NCBI RefSeq assembly: GCF_001039355.2
Contig: NW_019773719.1
Span: forward strand, 1-33,542
Direction of reading: 5' to 3'
From: Lingula anatina
Lineage: Eukaryota; Brachiopoda; Lingulata; Lingulida; Lingulidae
DNA length: 33,542 bases
Shown here: piece after piece, positions 28,701 through 33,538 of the stretch
Position numbering within the stretch: the first letter of the stretch is position 1
Layout: every line of letters starts with the position of its first letter
Translations under genes and position numbers: made by a program
Notes under the pieces: generated by a model
Seen by the model: only the letters and a program-made list of their open reading frames with translations
Databases searched by the model: none
What the model was told of the DNA's origin: nothing

Positions 28701-31215
28701 GTGATTGTTTTGGACACACTGGACAACTGAGGCAGTGGCTGTGGTTGACCAGAAGCAATTTTCTCTGGACACCAGCTCGGCAGGATGGTTCTCTTGAAGG
28801 TGGTGTTGGTCAGCTGGAGGGTGGACACACCTGGCTGGTTCTGGACAATGGTACCTTGACCGTTAATGACAGGAGTGGAGTGTGTGGCCACAGGGACCTT
28901 GGATCTCACCCTCATATTCTCCAGTCTCACTGTTAATATAGGACTTGTGCCCTGGTGTCCAACAGGCACCAGAGCCTGAGATATTATATCTGGTTTATGA
29001 ACTTCTTTATTTTTCTCAGATGACGAGTCTGCCTGGCCCGGAATCGTACCGTGTTGTGGTGGTACCTTGCACTGGACATTTACAGTCAATTTTTCTGGGT
29101 CTTGGCATTCAGTATAACCCAGATTACTGAGGCTGTCTGGGTAGTGGAGTGTGTGACCACAGGTACCATGCTGTGGTGGTTCCTTGGACAAGATATTTAC
29201 AGTAAATTCCTCTGGGACTTGGACCTCTGTGTTGCCCTCCAAGACAGTGGTTGACTTTCTCCCACATTTGGCTACAAAAAAATTCAAATATATGCGCACA
29301 TATTGCTATATAATTTAATCTCATAAAACAATGTTAACAACTATTTTATAGTATTAAATGCCTTTAATATCAAGGATGAGACTGGGATTCAGTGAAAAAG
29401 TTGAACATTTGGTGCAAGGTCTAGTGGAAACCTCGACCAATGATATTTTAGGCTCCAAAAGTAAGTCACAAATCTGCTGATAAATGGCAAAATCTCATCC
29501 CTGAACTACTCTTCAAATCATTAACTATTTCAAAACTGTTCTTTTCCTGAGAAGTAGAAAACTTTAGATGAAATATGAAATATGTTCCATAAGTTTCTTG
29601 GTTTGACAGTGTTTGTCCCTCTCTTCAACCCCTTAGTCAGTCTGGTGAAGTACTGTAGTTCCTTATATTAGCTGGCACAAATATCTCTTCTTCATCATAT
29701 CTGGCAGGCTTCTTGATGTTTCTTTAAACATGAATTACATAATATTTAGTCTTATCAGTGTTTTACAAAGGGACACTTGGGTGCAATATTGCTTGAATGA
29801 CATAAATACTAATCAAAATGTCAATCTGTGAAGACTGCTTTGAATACAACTTATTACATATACATCTGAACACAGTGAATAACACATGCAATCTACAAAT
29901 TCAAATAAAGAAACAAACATATGCGATTAAAATACAAATAAAATTCAAATAAATAAATAATTGAAATAACCTCTTGGGTCTGCTCCTGACATTAGGAGGT
30001 GTTTTTTTTTTTGGTGCTGGTGCAGACTTGAATCTCCCCCTTCTCCTGGACAGCAGGCTATGTAGAGCTGACTTCCTGGACAGCAGGCTATGTAGAGCTG
30101 ACTTCCTGGACAGCAGGCTATGTAGAGCTGACTTCCTGGACAGCAGGCTATGTAGAGCTGACTTCCTGCACTATTGGTCTAAGAGTTTTTACCACTCAGT
30201 AGGATGTTCAAAATTTAAGAAATTATGACTTAAAAAATACAGTATCTGTAAAATTTACATTCTATCCCCATTGAAAAGATTAATAACTGTATACAGTGGT
30301 GGTAAATGGTTAAAAATTTCCAGGAAATTAAGTTCTTGATGAAAGTGAAATGCAGTAAATATCATGATCATGAAGCCAAAAAAGTACACTGCTGTTCAAA
30401 ATATTTTAATCCATTTCTGAAGTTATTATACAATGTTACTTTTCATGTTTTGGTACAAATCTCTTGTTAACAAAATGTCTAAAATTTCTATTAACCAAGT
30501 CAAATTGGAAAAACTTTTTAATATCCTCAAATAATCTTTAATTGATTGTTTTATAAATGGCAAAAAATACTATTATCCAAAAATATCAAAGTATATGTAA
30601 TTCTATAAATGTTGAATCCACTAAAGCAGTTCTGTTTTAATTAAAATTACTTTGGACAGACTTAAATTTAAAAGGGTAAAGTTGTTTTGATTCCAACAGT
30701 ATTAAAAAGTTGCAACTTTCTTCTTAACCTATTTGATATTATATATTTCAGAATATCTCTAATGTGTAACTGGTAATACATTTAAAATTCCATTGCTATG
30801 AATAAAATAACTGAATCTCATCTAATATCGTCACGTAATTTTGAGGCAGAAATATGTTAGAACAACAATTTGGCACTTTGTGTGTCATCACTTTTAAATA
30901 TCTTATAAACATGTGTCACCAACCAAGCACCTCTCAAACTGAATCAGCTGTACCTAAAAATGTTCTCAAAAATACAAACTTAAAAAAAAATAGAAACTGC
31001 ACAAGCAGTAAACTTTGGGATAATTTGATTCTAATAGTGTGAAGAAATAAAACTGGAGATTAAAAGTAATTTGTGGTTTCAAATAATAGAAAAAATAATC
31101 TAAATCTACTAAAATTTTATCTCAAGCACCATATACCTGAAGGCTAAATTGCATCATTACAAAAATGTTTTTGCACTGCTCTTTCCAAACTTCTCTCTCT
31201 TCCTTGACCATGCAC
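9723..31215 (-). CDS. HLTF: HLTF-like SNF2/RING helicase, multi-exon, two exons disrupted by mobile elements
   Basis: Rebuilt from 18 minus-strand exons whose splice phases agree: 31137-31215, 30931-30953, 29971-30165, 28423-29271 (acceptor uncertain), 28026-28133, 27770-27832, 27303-27397, 21841-21984, 20703-20835, 18379-18514, 17832-18011, 17305-17432, 16858-17054, 15992-16293 (interrupted), 11611-15081 (interrupted), 11140-11320, 10537-10617, 9723-9869. Seen: motif Ia TTLIVCPLSVLSNW, DIVLTTY, DEGH box, C3HC4 RING inside the helicase, motif V LLSLKAGGMGLNL, motif VI QCFDRCHRLGQ, C-terminal stop. The RING between the two helicase lobes identifies the Rad5/HLTF branch. Known role of the family: nuclear DNA translocase and ubiquitin ligase acting in fork remodelling and PCNA polyubiquitination. 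The HIRAN domain and Walker A motif are missing from the window, so this unit is probably a partial tandem duplicate. A MITE in exon 14 and a hAT-like insert in exon 15 would break the mRNA unless removed. An antisense TRIM gene lies in the intron between exons 7 and 8. Confidence 0.85.
10367..10504. mobile_element. Fold-back MITE in the last intron, central unit
   Basis: AACAGATCCATGGATCA and ATATGGCTGACTCACTTGAA at the left are complementary to AAGTGAGTCGGCCATATTTG and GAGATCTGTT at the right. The whole element forms a hairpin of about 138 bases. Confidence 0.7.
10537..10617 (-). CDS. HLTF: HLTF-like unit, exon 17, helicase motif VI
   Basis: An 81-bp, 27-codon exon in phase 0 with CCCCCCAG acceptor and AAG|GTAAGA donor. 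It encodes AWNPASEEQCFDRCHRLGQ, then TKDVIITK. It is almost identical to the right-hand copy at 32792-32872. An AAAT microsatellite sits directly before the acceptor. Confidence 0.9.
10621..10700. repeat. AAAT microsatellite next to the exon 17 acceptor, central unit
   Basis: Imperfect AAATA array directly upstream (minus strand) of the CCCCCCAG acceptor. The right-hand copy (32,881-32,909) has a shorter, cleaner run. Confidence 0.9.
11140..11320 (-). CDS. HLTF: HLTF-like unit, exon 16, helicase motif V
   Basis: A 181-bp exon with CCCACAG acceptor and CCG|GTAAGTT donor. It encodes AAGFKFARLDGTMTAAKRTQ, then LLSLKAGGMGLNLTAASRV and FLMGP. The residue before the final Pro is Gly where HLTF proteins have Asp (MDP-AWNP). 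Confidence 0.88.
11611..15081 (-). CDS. HLTF: HLTF-like unit, exon 15, interrupted by a 3.35-kb hAT-like insert
   Basis: Coding parts are 15043-15081 (VDALMKALIQQRK) and 11611-11684 (DDPTTKSIVVSQFTSFLTVL, then ETPL plus two bases). Acceptor ATTTCAG, donor CTCAA|GTAAGTT. The parts join without gap or overlap relative to HLTF proteins once one 8-bp target copy is removed (113 bp, phase 0 to phase 2). As it stands the exon is split by 11693-15042. Confidence 0.8.
11693..12118. mobile_element. Short hAT-like unit inside the larger insertion
   Basis: About 426 bp from GGGCGTAACTAGG to GGTTACGCCTCTG, with TGCGTACAATTTTT near both ends in opposite orientation. It forms a complete MITE by itself. 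Confidence 0.6.
11886..12118. repeat. Direct repeat, copy 1 of the hAT right end
   Basis: From TAGCCTCCTTTTAAATAAAT to GGTTACGCC. It matches 14796-15041 in the same orientation with scattered differences. Confidence 0.85.
13130..14075. repeat. 344-bp tandem repeat inside the hAT-like insertion (nearly 3 units)
   Basis: The string TGTAGRCTTGGGTGTACRTG recurs at about 13142, 13486 and 13830. Each unit also contains CCTGATAGC, CACCACGAGGC and CCGCCCGACACTAC. The third unit is truncated. Confidence 0.9.
14460..14518. repeat. AT dinucleotide microsatellite
   Basis: About 28 AT/TA repeats within the hAT-like insertion. They account for the YIYIYI frames on both strands. Confidence 0.95.
14796..15041. 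repeat. Direct repeat, copy 2 of the hAT right end
   Basis: Matches 11886-12118 with a few substitutions and a short insertion (TTTACG near 14980). It forms the actual right boundary of the insertion. Confidence 0.85.
15452..16036. repeat. 45-bp minisatellite spanning the exon 14 / intron donor (13 units)
   Basis: Thirteen tandem 45-bp units. On the minus strand each reads TIEGPWQSSAK followed by GTAAGTG. The GT positions fall at 15450, 15495 and so on every 45 bases to 15990. Twelve are GT or GTAGGT-type donors; the one at 15810 is changed to GA. Units vary at SAK/SDK and PWQ/PRQ. Because 45 is a multiple of three there are no stops, which also creates a long plus-strand ORF that I regard as spurious. 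Confidence 0.95.
15992..16293 (-). CDS. HLTF: HLTF-like unit, exon 14, end of RING, interrupted by a MITE
   Basis: Acceptor CTTGCAG at 16294-16300. The sequence reads EVAN-C-P, is broken by a 174-bp element (16099-16272) between 8-bp target copies, then continues LCRGKLERNELIPVPEN, TEEEEFTIEGPWQSSAK and a GTAAGTG donor. Dropping the element and one target copy gives an intact CPLC, the last RING cysteine pair. The exon end belongs to a 45-bp tandem array, so 15992 is only the first of twelve usable GT donors. Confidence 0.8.
16099..16272. mobile_element. 174-bp MITE in the RING exon
   Basis: Ends are inverted (left GGGGGCGTCTCGATAGTCCG, right complement GGGACCGTAGCGATAGTCCG) and continue as AAGGTTCATTGGTCCGAA. 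It is flanked by the perfect 8-bp duplication CAATGGAC at 16091-16098 and 16273-16280. It has no coding capacity and would fold into a long hairpin. Confidence 0.9.
16637..16884. repeat. Four copies of the exon 13 donor separated by TG/CA microsatellites
   Basis: 32-bp units at 16637-16668, 16684-16715, 16759-16790 and 16852-16883 (the real exon end). Each contains AGTCTGTATC and, except the second, an ACTCAC donor complement. They are separated by TG runs of different length. Confidence 0.92.
16858..17054 (-). CDS. HLTF: HLTF-like unit, exon 13, first part of RING finger
   Basis: A 197-bp exon with ATTCCAG acceptor and GGG|GTGAGT donor. It encodes LREKLVQSLLQVLNSGSDEE, then CSICLDPLNTPVITRCVHVF and CKPCIERVIQTEG. 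The six RING ligands CxxC, C-x-H and CxxC in this half are all present. The donor and the last 9 codons are copied three more times into the intron among CA repeats (16637-16790). A 24-base piece of the exon is also copied on its 5' side at about 17094-17118. Confidence 0.88.
17094..17118 (-). pseudogene. HLTF: Small duplicate of exon 13
   Basis: CTCTGGACTAGCTTCTCCCT repeats a piece of exon 13 (16995-17014) with one change, across an AAAT microsatellite. Confidence 0.65.
17305..17432 (-). CDS. HLTF: HLTF-like unit, exon 12
   Basis: A 128-bp exon with TCTCAG acceptor and CAGG|GTAAATG donor. It encodes YFRQGTLLHHYGEVLAILMR, then LRQLCCHPFLIANAAK, matching the region just before the RING in HLTF. 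Confidence 0.85.
17832..18011 (-). CDS. HLTF: HLTF-like unit, exon 11
   Basis: A 180-bp exon with CTCAG acceptor and AGCAG|GTAGC donor. It encodes RVQHLMGHIALRRMKTQVV, then LPARNVYLETLQLSEDER. This is the HLTF region after motif III, with the conserved LRRxKT and L-S-x-x-E-R patterns. Confidence 0.85.
18379..18514 (-). CDS. HLTF: HLTF-like unit, exon 10, motif III region
   Basis: A 136-bp exon with CTCCAG acceptor and CTCAA|GTAAGG donor. It encodes GMPIQNSLRDLWTLVLFLKI, then a stretch ending GGSEYAL. In most SNF2 proteins the start reads GTPIQN; here Thr is Met. Confidence 0.85.
18664..19040. mobile_element. About 375-bp insertion relative to the left unit
   Basis: The left unit runs ACGTTAGAAGTACA directly into TTCAGTAAGTG (about 200-225). 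The central unit has this extra block between the same flanks. No termini were recognised. Confidence 0.45.
19087..19124. repeat. Second copy of the GTACCACCAG hairpin
   Basis: ACTAAAACCATGTGTACCACC followed by the complementary arm CGCTGGTGGTAC. This matches the 3' end of the element at 19312-20672 and replaces about 150 bases present in the left unit. Confidence 0.7.
19216..19275 (-). pseudogene. HLTF: Duplicate 3' part of exon 9
   Basis: Holds the exon 9 end (TQRKWVLT region) and its GTCAGG donor but none of the DEGH part. Confidence 0.75.
19312..20672. mobile_element. About 1.36-kb insertion in the exon 9-10 intron, terminal hairpin
   Basis: Absent from the left unit, where the matching site is at about 568. 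It starts CGAGAGTATCAGAGAGG and ends with the hairpin GAGTACCACCAGCG..CGCTGGTGGTACTC (20641-20673). ATAAA on both sides may be a target duplication. It holds degenerate internal repeats (GGTCAAAGGTCAA). No coding frame is convincing. The hairpin end recalls Helitron-type elements, but I cannot show the other hallmarks. Confidence 0.55.
20703..20835 (-). CDS. HLTF: HLTF-like unit, exon 9, DEGH (Walker B) box
   Basis: A 133-bp exon between TTTCTAG and GTGATG. It encodes KVKWLRVVLDEGHTIRNPN, then TQMTKAILGLQTQRKWVLT. DEGH is motif II, the ATP-hydrolysis box. Fragments of this exon occur at 19216-19275 and 20913-20997. Confidence 0.88.
20913..20997 (-). pseudogene. HLTF: Duplicate 5' part of exon 9 (DEGH)
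   Basis: Begins with a TTTCTAG acceptor and encodes KVKWLRVVLDEGHTIRNPN. It breaks off after about 28 codons. It is joined to about 30 bases (20884-20914) resembling the TRIM 3' flank. Confidence 0.8.
21418..21895. repeat. 96-bp tandem repeat of the exon 8 edge (5 units)
   Basis: The sequence CCATAC recurs at 21451, 21547, 21643, 21739 and 21835. Each unit holds 15 in-frame codons (DIVLTTYQTVTTDSK), the GTATGG donor, about 25 bases of intron with an ATTT run, and an upstream CAACAG that resembles an acceptor. Confidence 0.95.
21841..21984 (-). CDS. HLTF: HLTF-like unit, exon 8, DIVLTTY motif
   Basis: A 144-bp exon in phase 0. It encodes DQLEDHVDERVHLAINVFYG, then a short linker, QQQDIVLTTYQTV and TTDSK with donor AAG|GTATGG. 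The 3' part of the exon, the donor and the start of the intron are repeated five times in tandem (21418-21895), so alternative downstream donors exist. Confidence 0.85.
22207..22253. repeat. Perfect hairpin upstream of TRIM copy 2
   Basis: Same hairpin as 1639-1685 with no change in either arm, at a similar distance from the TRIM start. Confidence 0.8.
23092..25044 (+). CDS. TRIM-NHL protein, copy 2 (paralogue of copy 1)
   Basis: A 650-codon intronless gene in the same nested position as copy 1, starting in CCCAAGATGG. RING ligands are C25, C28, C40, H42, C45, C48, C64 and C67; an additional Cys is at 47. Both B-boxes, the coiled coil and the NHL propeller are intact. The N-terminus has EEESLRAK in place of the shorter EAK of copy 1. 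Differences from copy 1 cluster in the RING loop (DYTPDL versus TYISNS) and in the NHL loops, while the coiled coil is nearly unchanged. It ends at TGA after YLEK. The 5' flank of about 1 kb is also homologous to that of copy 1, so promoter and gene were duplicated together with the helicase intron. A DNA duplication rather than a new retrocopy is indicated. Confidence 0.93.
   Translation: MATARDDRDEEESLRAKITENFVSCPLCLEEYKDPTDLPCRHTFCKCCLKDYTPDLTPGSKFRCPVCQKETEVPKDGLEGFTHNFYIESLQDTVLQSTHKKKCSSCVLLSQTETVATSKCITCHDYLCDRCSPFHCGSRLTKDHRVLTFQQLHSSEYQKVIQEQQKIICPEHKGEMIRYFCSHCNVPICRDCKDLHHDGHKLISLEKAAEMVKPQLQVKFCGMEKKFEKGEKSIDIIDEILTTLQENETLVQQKIKTRAAHLRQLVDQREKTLLQELHQTTSTHRNNLQISRKNYSATCSSIKTTTDVVKNILQHGAPIDVLMLQHQLGQRLDELQSTSAVDDIPEELKLTLTTNTEVDQEISSGAGLGDVQISRQSALPKFKPQAECMLEFDTGCGLTVDISVSPYREYVTTHGQRNKVKVFSSDGTSRQEITRVSDTQLKCTVGICHFPDGRMILSGMINNKLFILSPQWEVQQTVDVNNPCGVALNNSCTKIAVAQGGEKSVSVFSIDIKGKITLTDVIKDKDGKQLFNEPYKVAYMSNGCLVVSDISQKKLHILTPSGDPLYQYTGPDNKLGRPFGVCVDAYDNILVTDCNNHCIHLVSPDGKFIKYIATQADGLANPLGCTINQDGDVVVTQGNGKVKVFQYLEK
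26443..26667. repeat. Interspersed repeat with GGAGGTAAT end, central unit
   Basis: Paralogous copy of 5321-5553 with more decay in the 5' part. Confidence 0.6.
26922..27192. mobile_element. About 270-bp insertion in the TRIM-host intron of the central unit
   Basis: Flanks GTGTGTGTGAAA and CTGATGAGAAAATTACAA are adjacent in the left unit (about 5803-5835). The insert includes GCTATATGTGCAGACACA and a CTGTGTCTGTACAT inverted partner, shared with window positions 1-82. Confidence 0.55.
27303..27397 (-). CDS. HLTF: HLTF-like unit, exon 7, helicase motif Ia
   Basis: A 95-bp exon with TTACAG acceptor and ATT|GTAAGTG donor. It encodes ANNLSSDGRTNCVGPR, then TTLIVCPLSVLSNWI, the motif Ia region of HLTF. 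The intron that follows holds the antisense TRIM gene. Confidence 0.85.
27425..27522. repeat. 45-bp tandem repeat, central unit (2 units)
   Basis: Same unit as 6055-6191 with one copy fewer. Confidence 0.9.
27570..27679. mobile_element. Fold-back element in intron 6-7, central unit
   Basis: Paralogue of 6244-6353 with a few substitutions, so older than the duplication. Confidence 0.6.
27770..27832 (-). CDS. HLTF: HLTF-like unit, exon 6 (acidic linker)
   Basis: A 63-bp exon between CTTTCAG and GTAAGTG. It encodes an acidic stretch with DEDSLPDVDVKENI. It starts with two bases and ends with one, matching both neighbours. Confidence 0.7.
28026..28133 (-). CDS. HLTF: HLTF-like unit, exon 5 (linker)
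   Basis: A 108-bp exon with TTTCAG acceptor and ATAG|GTAATTG donor. It encodes LLPKLPPLPNLELPDLDADV, then SSGKKRKGTVSAPI, which includes a basic cluster that could act as a nuclear localisation signal. Conserved in the left unit at 6699-6806. Confidence 0.7.
   Translation of the reverse strand, partial: SIFCQSYHPCQILSCQILMLMSPVVRRGKAQCLLP
28423..29271 (-). CDS. HLTF: HLTF-like unit, long linker exon
   Basis: One open frame of about 280 codons ending GAK with donor AAAG|GTATGG. It is low complexity, rich in P, Q, S and T, and predicted disordered. It holds an internal duplication of about 40 residues (EEFTVNILSKEPPQHGT and EKLTVNVQCKVPPQHGT) not present in the left unit. The 5' border is uncertain. 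The best acceptor (TTTGTAG at 29272-29280) does not keep the phase of exon 3. An AG 13 bases further in (exon start 29258) does, giving RPKR-KSTTV. It joins exon 5 in phase. Confidence 0.65.
29272..29970. other. Intron 3-4, central unit
   Basis: Counterpart of 7771-8472. No exon seen. Confidence 0.7.
29971..30165 (-). CDS. HLTF: HLTF-like unit, exon 3 with KSALHSLLSR repeats
   Basis: Acceptor AGTGCAG|GAAG and donor AAGAG|GTTATT. It encodes four copies of the 10-residue unit KSALHSLLSR, then a basic Pro/Lys stretch ending NVRSRPKR. The left unit has only two copies. The basic tail resembles the charged linker that HLTF proteins carry between motifs I and Ia. It contains an 11-base A run (KKK) absent from the left unit. 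Confidence 0.65.
30046..30165. repeat. 30-bp in-frame repeat at the exon 3 acceptor (4 units)
   Basis: Unit encodes KSALHSLLSR. Each unit starts with CAG|GAAG, so the acceptor sequence itself is copied. Confidence 0.93.
30931..30953 (-). CDS. HLTF: HLTF-like unit, 23-bp microexon
   Basis: Flanked by TTTTTAG and GTGCTTGG. It reads VQLIQFE plus two bases, entering in phase 0 and leaving two bases. That is exactly what joins the preceding exon (phase 0 end) to the next (one-base start). Without it the direct junction hits TAG within the next exon. The same 23 bases occur in the left unit. Confidence 0.5.
31137..31215 (-). CDS. HLTF: HLTF-like unit, exon 1 of those visible
   Basis: A 79-bp exon with a TTTTAAG acceptor and CAG|GTATATG donor. 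It encodes MVKEEREVWKEQCKNIF followed by VMMQFSLQ. The left-unit copy (9556-9634) has the same protein, and the two base changes (GAACAATGC versus GAGCAGTGC) are both silent, which supports coding. It starts about 93 bases past the stop of the upstream unit. An ATG lies at codon 2, so it could be either a first exon or an internal one. I do not recognise the sequence in known HLTF proteins. Confidence 0.55.
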
Positions 31216-32138
31216 CTTAAAAATCAGAACTTAAGATACAAGAAAACCAAACTTTCTGCAGCTGATCTCTGTTTGACAAATTTGAAAGGCTGTCTTAAGT
31301 TTCCAGTTCTATGAAAACAAAGTTTTGATATCTGCAATGCGTGTTTCTCTTCGTTGCTCGGCCGTCTGCTTCTTCCCAAATGCTCCCTGCATCAGTTTGC
31401 GTTTCTTCTCCTGCAGTTCCAACATGCGCTCTTCCACTGAATCCTTCACAACGTACTGAAATGTACAAATGAAAAAATTCTAAGACCCCAGGCTGGTACT
31501 GACATCTGCTGGTACAGATCTACTTTGGCTGCAGTTCAGATATTTCTTTATATCTATTTATCTAAATTATTGAATCTGTGGTGTAATCTCAACCCTATAA
31601 ATTTCATATTGAATTATAAGGATCAAACAAATTCTGAGTCAGTATTGATCTGACTTTGACTGAGAACTTCATGGCTGTAGTTCAGATATTTTACACTTCC
31701 TTATCAAAATTATTCAATCCATGGTGTTATTTCAACTCTAAAAGATTGAGAATATTCAATTATTATCTTACAATATAAATTATTGTTACATGGTAATAAA
31801 TGACAGTAAATTACTTCTACTTCTGAGCACAAAGGGGTAACCTTGGCTCTCTCCAATTTCACATTGCCTTGCTATAATCTTAAAGGGAGATTATCTCTGT
31901 TATTTAACAGACTAAGTAGGGCGGAATTCATACCACTCCTCCAGGTCATTCCTCAGGAATTACATTTATCATTGAATCGAATATGGCTGACCCACTTGAA
32001 TGCTTGGCGCGTTATAATTGAATTACAAAATGCAGAATTCTGCCTTTCCTCAGAAAAAGCTTGTGACTATCTGTAATTATAAAAGCTACTTATATTAGCT
32101 CTGTGTCATTCTTGAGCATATTGAGAGATGACATTTTC

Positions 32139-32577
32139 CTATCCCTGTGTACACCTATCCCAGTGTACACCTATCCCTGTGTACATCTATCCCTTACACC
32201 TATCCCTGTGTACACTTATCCCAGTGTACACTTATCCCAGTGTACATCTATCCCAGTGTACATCTATCCCTGTGTACACCTATCCCTGTGTACATCTATC
32301 CCTTACACCTATCCCTGTGTACACCTATCCCTTACACCTATCCCTGTGTACACCTATCCCTTACACCTATCCCTGTGTACACCTATCCCTGTGTACATCT
32401 ATCCCTTACACCTATCCCTGTGTACATCTATCCCTTACACCTATCCCTGTGTACACCTATCCCTGTGTACATCTATCCCTTACACCTATCCCTGTGTACA
32501 TCTATCCCTTACACCTATCCCTGTGTACACCTATCCCTGTGTACACTTATCCCAGTGTACATCTATCCCTGTGTACC
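32139..32577. repeat. CTATCCC minisatellite (16- and 13-bp units)
   Basis: Alternating CTATCCCTGTGTACAY and CTATCCCTTACAC units in irregular order. The left paralogue has a single CTATCCCTGTGTATAC at 10312. ORFs across it are spurious. Confidence 0.95.
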
Positions 32578-32617
32578 TGATTGTAACTGGCTGTGGATGC
32601 ATTCAGAATGGGGAACC

Positions 32618-32759
32618 AACAGATCCATGAATCGAATATGGCTGACCCACTTGAATGCTTGGCGCGTTATCCCCATGGGGAATCTATTCAGTGTCTATTA
32701 AGGGATTATGCGGCAAGTATTTAAGTGGGCTGGCCATATTTGATCTGCTGAGATCTGTT
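32618..32759. mobile_element. Fold-back MITE, right copy
   Basis: Paralogue of 10367-10504. A partial left arm (GAATCGAATATGGCTGACCC) also occurs at 31972-32014, about 640 bases away. Confidence 0.65.
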
Positions 32760-33009
32760 GATCAGTGTTGTGAATGTGGCCTTTTTCTTACCTTTGTAAT
32801 GATGACGTCCTTGGTTTGCCCGAGACGGTGACATCTGTCAAAACATTGCTCCTCGGATGCTGGGTTCCAGGCCTGGGGGGTAAATAAATAAATAAATAAA
32901 TAAATAAGAGGGTAGGCTACTGTGAAATAACCAACTTTTTTAACCTTTCGTGACCAAATCACTGCATGTCACACATGGACCCAATTATTACAAATTTATT
33001 ACTATATTA

Positions 33010-33262
33010 AGGCCACACTTTTTTATTTTTATGGATGACATCCTGCGCGCACACCGATTTTCATCTGTTCTCAAACCCCCCCCCCCCCCCAAGGTAGTCA
33101 GTTGTCGCAAACGTCATTATTGATTTGTCAGAAAATGCAATCTGCAATCCTCGGCTCATTCCGCAAGCTCCATACTGTCAGTGTCGACTGCGGAGACATC
33201 CGAGTACTTCCGAGTGCGGATAATGAGCTTTCTACGCATGCGTATTATCACCACGTGGAAAT
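33010..33262. other. Duplication edge and GC-richer flank
   Basis: Homology with the central unit (about 10,750-10,800) ends near 33,010. What follows has a 15-base C run (33,077-33,091) and a CpG-richer stretch up to the ORF start at 33,263. It could be a promoter region for the plus strand. Confidence 0.4.
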
Positions 33263-33538
33263 ATGGCCGCTTTGCTGTCAAATTCATCTCTAGCATTAAT
33301 TTCAAAATACACGCCAATAAAAGTCATAAAGAGAACAGGGGCCATCGTTTTGGATTGGTTTGCCATTGATATTGGACATGGAGATATCACCCTTTTACAA
33401 TTATACGAAAGGCTGGCCGCGACCAGCGATCATCGCCCGGAAAATTTCAGTGACATTCTGTCCAAAGCAGCACATACCAGGTTTTTTTTTGTAGCAAAAA
33501 AAGGGTCGACAAGAGCGTCGTGGTATTTGGTGGACTGA
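33263..33538 (+). CDS. Uncharacterised ORF at the right edge, possible first exon
   Basis: A 91-codon frame starting AATATGGCCGCT and reading MAALLSNSSLALISKYTPIK, then VIKRTGAIVLDWF, to a TGA at 33536. I do not recognise it. It lies just outside the helicase duplication, on the opposite strand, downstream of a locally GC- and CpG-richer stretch (33110-33260) containing CACGTG. It could be a short gene, a first exon with a donor inside, or a piece of a mobile element. Confidence 0.3.
   Translation: MAALLSNSSLALISKYTPIKVIKRTGAIVLDWFAIDIGHGDITLLQLYERLAATSDHRPENFSDILSKAAHTRFFFVAKKGSTRASWYLVD

Larger units (their letters stand above)
31309..32872 (-). pseudogene. HLTF: Right-hand HLTF-like fragment (last two exons only)
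   Basis: Exons 32792-32872 (AWNPASEEQCFDRCHRLGQ, motif VI) and 31309-31455 (YVVKDSVEERMLELQEKKRK to RIADIKTLFS and TAG) match exons 17 and 18 of the central gene. Intron homology continues to about 33,005 and then stops. The motif V exon expected about 500 bases upstream is absent, so this is the truncated tail of a third unit or an array edge. It may supply only a stop and 3' end. Confidence 0.75.

Noticed and set aside
28425-28936. Plus-strand frames opposite the linker exon
   Set aside because: The minus frame continues in phase with helicase exons on both sides; the plus frames have no such support.
32139-32577. CRISPR-like array
   Set aside because: Units are directly adjacent with no unique spacers, and the context is animal genomic DNA.
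32103-32701. Three overlapping plus-strand frames rich in YPCVHLS-type repeats
   Set aside because: They arise from the CTATCCC minisatellite in an intron; all three frames are open for the same reason.
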